Positions 22,701 through 29,587 of a DNA stretch of 29,587 bases are shown piece after piece. Positions within the stretch are counted from its first letter, which is position 1, and the number at the start of each line of letters is the position of its first letter. This DNA is from Silene noctiflora (lineage: Eukaryota; Streptophyta; Magnoliopsida; Caryophyllales; Caryophyllaceae). The position numbers were made by a program, and so were the translations under genes. Under the pieces are notes generated by a model. It was not told where the DNA came from, made no database searches, and was given only the letters and a program-made list of their open reading frames with translations. Where the stretch lies: contig VHZZ01001112.1 of NCBI GenBank assembly GCA_009801015.1, positions 9,203-38,789 on the forward strand, in the 5' to 3' direction.

Positions 22701-23560
22701 GGCTCTGTTTTTTTTTACTTAATTTTACTGAAATGAACTGAACTTAGGCTATGTTTGACAATGCATTTCAGGTACTTTATTTGGTCAAACTAGCTTATTT
22801 GACCAATTTCAGGTACCTTATTTTTTTTGTAAGCGGTTGTCAAGTAGCTTATTTAAGCAAATAAGCTACTTGAAATGAAATAATACCTAAAGTAGCATTT
22901 GATATTTCAGGTACCCGATTTGCTTTTCTTTCCCTTTTTTTATCACAAATAGGATCCTATTTAGTAAACAGCAGAAGCAGAATTACAATAACATATAATG
23001 TTAGCAGAATACGGTTGACAGATTTTAGCAGCATGTTTGACCATCGGGTAAAATTATCAGAATTAAGAAAACGTGTTTGGTAATTAGACGATTATAGGAC
23101 AAATCTACTATTTTCATGTATAAATGAATAAGCTATTACAATAGGCTGATATTAGCAGCATATTCAAAAACAGTAGATTCCGATCAATATGTTATCTGAA
23201 TATGTCATTTACCAAACACATAAAATTAGTAGATTAATTGGTCAATCTACTATTTATGTCGTATAATCTACTAATTCACCTAATATGTTGTTTACCAAAC
23301 AAGGCCTTAGACTATATATTGCATTTTTTTTATCATTTTTATTACCCAGTTTAGTTTAGAAAAGTTAAGCTTTTATAAGTTCAGTTCAACTGGTATAAGG
23401 CTCTGTTTGGTAAAACCAACTGAAAAGGTAGCTGAAAACTGAAAAGGTAACTGGAACCTGAAAAAGTAACTGATAAGGTAGGTGAAAATTAGGACCTGAT
23501 AAGATAACTGATTGTATAAAAAATGTTTGGCAAACTAACTGAAAAGGTAACTGATTTTGG
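22701..23560. mobile_element. Nested cluster of Tourist-like MITEs
   Basis: Three starts of the form TTA or TAA followed by GGCTxTGTTT occur at 22701, 22747 and 23399. The 22701 unit (GGCTCTGTTTT...GAACTGAACTTA) appears interrupted at 22746 by the next element and resumes at about 23310, where the minus-strand phrase GAACTGAACTTATAAAAG matches its left half. The 23399 unit has a run of AACTGAAAAGGTAACTG-type short repeats and no visible right end. TIRs beginning GGCCTTGTTTGG and 3 bp TWA duplications are typical of PIF/Harbinger-derived Tourist MITEs. No coding was seen. Confidence 0.6.
22747..23306. mobile_element. Tourist-like MITE (560 bp) inside another MITE
   Basis: The left end is GGCTATGTTTGACAA and the reverse complement of the right end is GGCCTTGTTTGGTAA, 11 of 15 positions alike. 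TTA flanks both sides (22744-22746, 23307-23309). The left part has GTACTTTATTTGG and AAGTAGCTTATTT phrases in inverted pairs. The right part has TAGCAG and TAGTAGATT words, so the element may itself be composite. Confidence 0.6.
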
Positions 23561-23639
23561 TGAAATGACGTAAAAGGATATAATAATTATTTAATAGTAT
23601 GGTTCTGGAAAGATAATTACATGTTAAGCTAATTTTTTA

Positions 23640-24212
23640 AGCTCATATCTTTTTATACTATATAACTCGTATTCTTTTCGTATCTTACACTCTATTTTAC
23701 TTACTTAACATATTTGTCAAATAGCTCACATTGTTATCATCAGACGAATTGTTTTATTTTTAAAGAATTTCAGCGTCTTTGCTAATTAGCTCATTTTCTC
23801 TATCATTAGCTCGAGTAGTTTTATTTATAGCTCGACTTATTAATTCAGTTTCTCATCTTGTGAGTTGTTTTATTTTTGTAAAATTTCAGCGTATTTGTGA
23901 AATAGCTCATTTTCTCTTACATTAGCTCGATTAGTTTTATGTATAACTCGTATTCTTTTTACATTAACTCATATTTTTATCTTAATAGCTCGTATTCATA
24001 TGTGCTAGTATTTTTAAGTTCATGATCATCTTGAGCTCGTATTCTTTTTACATTAGCTCGTATTCTTATCTTAATAGCTCGTATTCTTATATACTCGTAT
24101 TTTTNAGTCTGTGATCTTCTTAAACTCTTATTCTTTTTACATTAGCTCATATTCTTATATGTTCGAATTTTGTAGCTCGTATTATTTTCATAATAGCTGG
24201 TATTTTTAAGCG
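23640..24212. repeat. Degenerate AGCTCGTATTC array
   Basis: CTCGTATTC occurs six times and many near-variants (AGCTCATATTC, AGCTCGATTAG, AGCTCGAC) are spread through about 570 bp, with spacing of roughly 20-45 bp and T-rich text between. Two longer near-identical segments recur (CTTTTTACATTAGCTCG and CTTATCTTAATAGCTCGTAT). It reads as a degenerate minisatellite. An unresolved base is at 24105. Confidence 0.75.
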
Positions 24213-24533
24213 CTTAATATATCATCAAAATTAAACGTCTCGCAAATCTGGTTCAATATTTTTAGCTCGAGAAGTGTTTCGTTCAGCGGAATATTGTTAG
24301 ATGTATTTTTCCTCCTTGACGATGATGCCAATTATTGCTTCCCTACAACCATCTTAGAATCAAAATTAGGGGAAAGTGAGGTTTGTTGTGACTGTCGTTG
24401 GAGAGAATTATAGAAGAGTTTTAAGTTGTTGATGATACGTAGATTTTTATTTTTATTTTTATTGGGCTATAAATAGTTAATTATACATTATATGAGCCTG
24501 GTGTACAATGCTTTTATACATCTGGTTGTAGGA

Positions 24534-25312
24534 TCCTATTTGTGCCTAAATCATTTCAAGTCTTTTTATTGGTCCTTAGATTTTTAAGAATTGGGAAAAC
24601 TTTTATTTAGGTGGGGTTCTCCACTTCCCCACTCACTTAGTAAATAATTAATTACTCTCTCATGCTTTTATGAAATTAATTAATCTCTCTCCTACTTTTA
24701 TTAATTTAATATGTCACACTCTATCATATTTTTATTAATGATTCCATAATCTTTGATTTAATTTTACATTCCAAAAATTATAAAACTATGAAAAAAATTG
24801 TAAGGCTTAGATTAAAAAAATAATAAAAATATTGAAACAAATAATAATAATAATAATTATTATTATTATTATTATTATATTAAAAAAAAAAAAGAGATCT
24901 ACTTTGCATGTTAAAAAAATAACGAGAGTTCTGGCTCTGAAAAAAAATGATAGCCTTAAATTTTCATATAATAATAATGATTTTACAAAAAAAAATAAAA
25001 AAAATGGGAGATCTATTTTACATGTAAAAAAATAATAATGATATTAATAACATAGAGATGATTATCACTAACGAATACACCTAAAAATAGAAAATGATAA
25101 CTATTGACCAGAATCGAGGGAATATATTATATGTAACTCGAATCTTCAATTTTAGACTATTTATATTGTCATAGCATTGAACATTTAATCACGTTCATTT
25201 ATTTGAACCCGTATCTAATGATAGCACCCGACAAATTTTTCGTGCATTTAATAGTACATAAACATATTTAAGTACCAGACCCGTGCATTATTTTGCACGA
25301 GTTTTAAACTAG
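24534..25312 (+). mobile_element. Helitron-like element, copy 2 (about 779 bp)
   Basis: The right end is clear: hairpin CCCGTGC (25280-25286) with GCACGAG (25295-25301), then TTTTAAA and CTAG|T, equivalent to the end of the element at 12224-13226. The left end is proposed at A|TCCTATTTG (24534), because the next 40 bp share phrases with the start of that copy (CATTT, AAGT, TTTTTATTGG). No coding. Inside are a microsatellite and two AGATCTA(C/T)TTT-CATGT-AAAAAAATAA phrases (24895, 25010). Confidence 0.65.
24839..24881. repeat. (AAT)n(ATT)n inverted microsatellite
   Basis: An AAT run passes directly into an ATT run, making a self-complementary tract able to fold into a hairpin. It lies inside the second Helitron-like element. 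Confidence 0.9.
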
Positions 25313-26124
25313 TATTTCTAATTAAGTTAGTCAAACGGATTAGGAGGTTCGGGCCATACTGGTTGGATCACAATTCATAATACGAGTCGGTTGCATACGG
25401 ATCGAGTTAAAGTTAGAATTCAAGCCAAAATAGTATATGTCGGCCGTTATATTATCATATTTTAAGACAAAAAAATATATTTCGTAAAATTAAATCATAT
25501 TTAATATTTATAATATAATTATATTCTTACTTATCGAACTTATTTTAAACCACTAATTATTTTAATTTTTTTATTATTATTTAATGATATAAAATTTATT
25601 CATTTATTTCTTTATTTTTATACTTAAAATATTGAAATACTATTATTCTATTTATTTTATAAAATATAATATTCAAGTATTAATAATATTATTCATTTAT
25701 CTTTGACCCAACGAGTCAAACAAGTTGGGTTTCAACCCTGAAATAAGTTTCTTGTTCAGGTCCAACGGTTGGATTTCGACCCTGAAATAACTTTCGTGTT
25801 CGGGCACGGGTCATGAGTCAACATTAACAGGTCTTCAACCTTAGAAAACAGAAGTGGATCAAGTATTGACAGATCTAGCGGTGATACATTCATAAATTGA
25901 AACATGAATATAAATGTATTTATATACAGGAGCGAGTCACTATTATTTCAACGTTTGTATCATGTTTCATATATACTCCCTCCAATTTCATATTTTCTTC
26001 CCTTTGTTCGAGGGCACAAGAATTAAGGAGGGGGTTAAACAATGAATATATTATATGTTGTGGGCCTTGGAGATTGGAAAGAGGAAAGATTAATTAGAGT
26101 AAACAAGAGACCACATATCCTAAA
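25313..26124. other. AT-rich spacer with GGGTCG-like tracts
   Basis: No gene. About 25340-25440 and 25705-25830 are degenerate GGTTCGGGCC/GACCCAACGAG-type tracts like those elsewhere in the window. About 25450-25700 is extremely AT-rich. The stretch ends at the target duplication TATCCTAAA (26116-26124) of the next MITE. Confidence 0.5.
25725..25812. repeat. 44 bp imperfect tandem duplication
   Basis: The phrase TTGGGTTTCAACCCTGAAATAA at 25725 recurs as TTGGATTTCGACCCTG at 25769, a period of 44 bp. It belongs to a larger GGGTC-rich tract. No function is evident. Confidence 0.75.
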
Positions 26125-26666
26125 CGGAAAATTCACGTGGTACCCTTGAACTTTGCCATTTTGCACGTGGTACCCAACTTTTTAAGTTTGTGTACATGAT
26201 ACCCTTCATGTTTAATTTTCATACACATCATGTCTTTTTTGTCGCTGTAAAAAACTCAATTGTGCATAACTCCTAAACCAGAATTTATAATCGGCTAATT
26301 TTTTTTCCTAAAATGATTATCTCGTCATAATCTACGATTTTAGAAAAAAAAAAATTTGTCCATTGACATTTTATAGGATTTTTTAAACGAAATTCTCAAA
26401 TCAACCATATCTTCGATCTTAAATTTCCGAATGACCATTTTCGTTTTATTAATCTATAGATCTCGAACAGGTAATCAATTTGTAAAAAAAATAGTCAATT
26501 CCGATTTCTTGTCTATGATTTATGCTTAATTAAAATTTTTAAGAACGATAAACAGGGTACATTGTGCTTGAAAATCAAATTTCAAGGATATCATGTGCAC
26601 GAACTTAAAAAGTTGAGTACCACGTACAAAATGGCAAAAATTCGAGGGTACCACGTGAATTTTCCG
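26125..26666. mobile_element. Mutator-type MITE, copy 2 (542 bp)
   Basis: It is bounded by CGGAAAATTCACGTGGTACC on the left and the exact inverted complement on the right. The inverted repeats continue, with few mismatches, for about 80 bp on each side (ACTTTTTAAGTT and ACATGATA occur in both arms). The 9 bp word TATCCTAAA is repeated exactly on both flanks (26116-26124, 26667-26675). It has no coding capacity. It is full-length homologous to 11481-12019 and better preserved. Confidence 0.93.
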
Positions 26667-26675
26667 TATCCTAAA

Positions 26676-27129
26676 TTTACATAATGATTTCCTCCAAAAA
26701 AACAGGAGGTTATTTAAAAACCTGTTAAAGCATCCCTAATTGTTCCCTCCAAAAACTACCACAATTAATTTTTTTTACAAAAATTAGGTTGTTAAACAAC
26801 CATTAGTTCTGGAGACATACCTCCATTTAATAATAATACACAGTTTAACTTCTTAAGAAACAAATTACAAAAGTTATAGTACATTAAACAACATAATTAG
26901 ACGTTTTAATGACGAGATTAAAGGACTTCAGAATCTGTTGGGCTATCTTCGCATAATCAACCAAGTTGGCTGTCCTTCAACCAAAAACCAAACATGTCAA
27001 AGTCAAGTTACTTCAAGGTTGTCACCATAATTGAAATTTGGCACCAAAATTTAAATAAGGAGGCAAATTTCACAACATTTCATTTTTGCGCCCAAATAAA
27101 AAAGTTAATTGTGCAAAGTTCAGTTCCCT
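26676..27129. other. Left part of the mariner-like element, non-coding
   Basis: No gene. This stretch between the MITE and the transposase promoter should contain the left inverted repeat of the mariner-like element. Candidate phrases are the foldback CCTCCAAAAAAACAGGAGG at about 26691 and TTCCCTCCAAAAACTACC at about 26742, but without the right end, which lies beyond the window, I cannot assign the terminus. Confidence 0.4.
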
Positions 27130-27138
27130 TATAAATAG
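27130..27138 (+). promoter_or_regulatory. TATA box of the mariner-like transposase
   Basis: TATAAATAG, a near-consensus plant TATA box, lies 190 bp before the transposase ATG and about 30 bp before the start of the leader repeat. This places the expected transcription start near 27160. Confidence 0.65.
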
Positions 27139-27160
27139 AACTATTGTTTCTTCATTTACA

Positions 27161-27310
27161 AGCATCCAGCCAAAAAAAGACTTTCATTTATAAGCATCCA
27201 ACCAAAATAAAACTTTCATCTAAAAGCATCCAGCCAAAAAAAGACTTTCATTTATTAGCATCCAACCAAAATAAAACTTTCATCTAAAAGCATCCAGCCA
27301 AAAAAAAAGT
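27161..27310 (+). repeat. 32 bp tandem repeat with 64 bp higher-order unit
   Basis: AGCATCC recurs at 27161, 27193, 27225, 27257 and 27289, exactly every 32 bp. Two unit types alternate, A (AGCATCCAGCCAAAAAAAGA...) and B (AGCATCCAACCAAAATAAAA...), in the order A-B-A-B-partial A, so the true period is 64 bp and the two 64 bp copies are nearly identical. The array fills the leader between the TATA box and the ATG at 27320. Confidence 0.95.
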
Positions 27311-27319
27311 GATCAATAA

Positions 27320-28308
27320 ATGAAAACAGAGAATTTTACCAACCTAGAAAGAGCCAGAATTATTCAAATCTTACTAGAAAAATGCATAAATGGAAAACCA
27401 AAGTATGGTATAATGTCAGAAGTGGCAGTTCAGTTTGGGGTTTGCAGGAAGACCATAACAGATTTATGGAATGAAGGAATGAAAAAAAAAAAAAAAACAA
27501 GTAGGACAAACAATAAATGTCAACAACAAACTTAAAGGAAGAAAAATGAAAAACAAACTTGTGTTTGATACTGAAAAGCTAGAGAATATTGAGCTGACAA
27601 AGAGGACCACTCAGCAAGAAGTTGCAGATGGGATGGGGGTGAGTCAGTCTACAATTAACAGATGGGTTGCAGACCAAGAAATCAAGTCACACACAAATGT
27701 AGTAAAGCCAGGTTTGAAAGATAACAATAAACTTGATAGATTAATTTACCGCCTTCAACATTTACAGTATGATAAAGTGTCAAAAAAATTTACATTTATG
27801 GATCAAAGTAATGTTGTTCATATGGATGAAAAATGGTTTTTCATAACCAAACCTACACAAAGGTTTTACTTAGGTAAAAAGGAACGAAAACCACATAGAT
27901 GTGTGCAGTCCAAAAGGTTCATTACTAAAGTTATGTTGATGTGTGCTGTTTAAAGACCAATATATGGTCCCAACAAGAAAGTAATCTGTGATGGTAAGTT
28001 GAGATTATGGCCATTTGTAATGGAGGTTCCGGCCACAAGAAAATAAAAAAACAGAACAACAGGGACATTAGAAACTAAATGTATAAATTCAATTAATAAA
28101 AAGGTGACAAAAGAAATGATTATCAACAAGGTGCTTCCAGCCATAAAAGCAAAATGGCCATCAAATTACAATAAACACATCCTCATTCAACAGGACAATA
28201 AAAGACCTCATATTAACAACAAAGATGCAGATTTCAAAAGGGCAGCAACTTCAGATGGGTGGAATATTGAATTTAGTTATCAACCTCCAAATTCTCCAGA
28301 TTTAAATG
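27320..28308 (+). pseudogene. Plant mariner-like transposase, truncated by an LTR insertion
   Basis: It starts at ATG 27320 with the plant mariner N-terminus (FTNLERARIIQILLE, then EVAVQFGVCRKTITDLW, a helix-turn-helix). The frame changes within a run of 15 or so A bases (27483-27497), so slippage is the likely lesion. It then continues with a second helix-turn-helix (KRTTQQEVADGMGVSQSTI) and the catalytic core: first aspartate in VVHMDEKWFF (about 27820) and second in IQQDNKRPH (about 28190). The alignment stops at PPNSPDLNV, where an LTR begins at 28309. In plant DD39D mariners the third aspartate lies about four residues after SPD (LDLGFF), so it is cut off. Two in-frame stops (27951-27953 and about 28047) also break the frame. 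Transposase would act on the element's terminal repeats with a TA target. It is inactive. Confidence 0.92.
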
Positions 28309-29179
28309 TGTAATACCCGTCCGTTGACTGACCATGTTTGACCAAATGACCTTATTCGTCAAAACGATAGTTGTTTAGTAGTGCACTCGACCTAGTGAGT
28401 GACACTCGGCCGAGTGTGGTGCACTCGACCGAGTGCAGGGGACTCGGTCGAGTGTCGTGGCACTCGACCGAGTGCATCGTGTCAGCGTGAAAATATATTC
28501 GTCAAAATATATTACGTCAAAATATATTCGTGTCGTGAGCCATTGTGAGAGGTGGACTCACCCCCGTTGTTCGCCTCCTGCGTTCTCTCAGCGTAGAGGG
28601 GATGTGCACATTAAGGGACATGGGTATTTGGGTGGTTTAGGTGGTTGGCTGCGGTCTTCCACTGGCAGGGCTATGCACTTCGGTGTGTAGTCGGTTATTT
28701 ATTTGGGTGGATTAGGTGGTTGGCTGCGGTCTTCCACTGGTAGGGCTACATACTTCGGTGTGTAGTCAATTACTTGTGATTGATGTGGTATGGTGGTGAT
28801 ATTTGTTGCGTACATTATGTTGTATATGGTTGTTCAGTTGACTGACCCCGTATTGTTTTGTAAAACTGTGATGATCCACTCGGGGGTGATAAGCAGTGTG
28901 GCTTGCATGTTTAGATGTTGTATTGGATGCTTGTTGTGATGTTCGTGTATGGGGATGGGAATCGCCGATGCAGATGTTAGCATAGTTGTGATAGAGACCA
29001 TACTTGTATCAATACTTGTTATAGTTTGTATTTCTTTGCCCACATAAACGTAACTAATAATAAAGTTGTTCTATTATTGTCCATTTGATATGTACTTACC
29101 TCGGGTAACCGAGATGGTAGCATCCTTGGTTGCTAGGGAAAGTCTAGTACAAGCTTCCTTGGTAAGTGGGGGTGTTACA
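28309..29179 (+). repeat. 5' long terminal repeat (871 bp)
   Basis: The LTR has 10 bp imperfect inverted termini (TGTAATACCC / GGGTGTTACA). Features in order are a palindrome cluster (28384-28475), three CGTCAAAATATATT-like phrases (28480-28530), the CACCCCCGTTGTTCGCC block, a duplicated GGTGGTTGGCTGCGGTCTTCC block (about 28640 and 28710) and CGAGATGGTAGCATCC near the end. No clear TATA box was seen here, unlike in the related solo LTR. Confidence 0.88.
28384..28475. promoter_or_regulatory. Cluster of ACTCGACCGAGT palindromes in U3
   Basis: Within 92 bp there are five palindromic or near-palindromic units: CACTCGACCTAGTG (28384), ACACTCGGCCGAGTGT (28402-28417, perfect), GCACTCGACCGAGTGC (28421-28436), ACTCGGTCGAGT (28442-28453) and GCACTCGACCGAGTGC (28460-28475). 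The same words occur in the family's solo LTR. Their place in U3 suggests transcription-factor sites or a folding element; that is inference. Confidence 0.7.
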
Positions 29180-29182
29180 AAG

Positions 29183-29194
29183 TGGTATCAGAGC
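29183..29194 (+). other. Primer-binding site, initiator tRNA-Met
   Basis: TGGTATCAGAGC is the standard plant retrotransposon site complementary to the 3' end of initiator methionine tRNA. It lies three bases after the LTR terminus and fixes the element's orientation as plus strand. Confidence 0.92.
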
Positions 29195-29587
29195 GACGAT
29201 TTTGGAACCTGTAACCAATGAACCCAATGAATCTAGCGAGTTAATTTAAAATGAACCTGGTGTATGAATGTTGGGAGCACTATGAATTGGTTCTGGGTGA
29301 GTAGGCGCCCTCATTTCAGGACCCGACCCCAATATGTTTAAGCGAGTAACTCGGGTGGGATGATTTGCTATGATGTGTTGTGCATGCTTATATGTTATGT
29401 GACTGAGGTGAAGCTTATTTCTGTGATTAGTTGCGTCTTACATGAGCTATACGTGTCCAAGGGATGTATTGGTATGCAAGCTGATGTTGTGGTAACGGTA
29501 TGAGTATAATTGGATGCACGAAGTGGTATAATTGTTTATTGCATATTGAGTGTATGAAAGCATCGCTAAGTTGCATAAGCATGTGGA

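Larger units (their letters stand above)
28309..29587 (+). mobile_element. LTR retrotransposon, 5' end (right end outside window)
   Basis: A 5' LTR (28309-29179) opens TGTAATACCC and closes GGGTGTTACA. Three bases later comes a primer-binding site for initiator methionine tRNA, and about 390 bp of interior without an open gag frame runs off the window. A Ty3/gypsy chromovirus-like element is my best guess from LTR style, not shown by protein. It inserted into the mariner-like transposase gene, so it is younger than that element. The left target word would be AAATG (28304-28308), to be matched after the 3' LTR. The same family left a solo LTR at 19405-20680. Confidence 0.88.

Noticed and set aside
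24832..25035. Poly-isoleucine/lysine frame at 24832-25035
   Set aside because: It is a translation of the AAT/ATT microsatellite and A-rich runs.
27161..27310. CRISPR-like array reading of the 32 bp repeats
   Set aside because: The units are contiguous with no unique spacers, and the context is a plant mariner leader.
28433..28690. 85-codon plus-strand frame in the LTR
   Set aside because: It lies wholly in the LTR, and the related solo LTR does not keep the frame.
29195..29587. gag start after the primer-binding site
   Set aside because: No frame of credible length or gag motif occurs before the window ends; it is most likely the untranslated leader.

Overview
The window is nuclear DNA from a flowering plant. 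One intact multi-exon gene with canonical GT-AG introns sits among AT-rich intergenic DNA full of plant-type transposable elements (Mutator-like, plant mariner, Helitron, Tourist-like MITEs, Ty3/gypsy-like LTRs). The LTR carrying clustered ACTCGACCGAGT palindromes and the general repeat style recall Caryophyllaceae genomes; that is an impression from memory, not a test. No prokaryotic, viral or organellar genes and no tRNA, rRNA or CRISPR were recognised. All calls come from reading the sequence by eye; no database search was run.

Left third (1-9120). A minus-strand gene reads from about 8.7 kb down to 2106 in eight coding exons, with a probable extra intron in the 5' UTR. Its 1105-residue product has the acidic region, PHD finger and C-terminal homeodomain of the plant HAT3.1 / pathogenesis-related homeodomain family. 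Every coding exon joins in phase and the start ATG has an in-frame stop upstream, so the gene looks functional. Its last exon holds a 2 x 168 bp in-frame tandem duplication. Downstream of it (780-1200) lies a decayed RNase H-like domain of retrotransposon type.

Middle (9120-22700). In order: a solo LTR (9124 to about 10903), a 539 bp Mutator-type MITE with 9 bp target duplications, a 1003 bp non-autonomous Helitron, a long (TG)n(TA)n tract, a degenerate Mutator-like transposase gene (15399-18735, plus strand) and a second solo LTR in minus orientation (19405-20680) with a perfect 5 bp target duplication.

Right (22700-29587). In order: a nested cluster of Tourist-like MITEs, an AGCTCGTATTC-rich array, a second Helitron-like element, a second copy of the same Mutator-type MITE with a perfect 9 bp target duplication, and a mariner-like transposase pseudogene. 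The mariner has a TATA box and a 32 bp tandem repeat in its leader. An LTR retrotransposon interrupts it just before its expected third catalytic aspartate. Only the retrotransposon's 5' LTR, primer-binding site and first 0.4 kb of interior are in view. It belongs to the same family as the solo LTR at 19405.

The HAT3.1-like gene is the only likely functional host gene. Everything else with coding similarity is transposon-derived and broken. I found no convincing new cellular system. The most useful observations are the exon duplication in the regulator, the paired MITEs and Helitrons with readable boundaries, and the nested mariner/LTR insertion.
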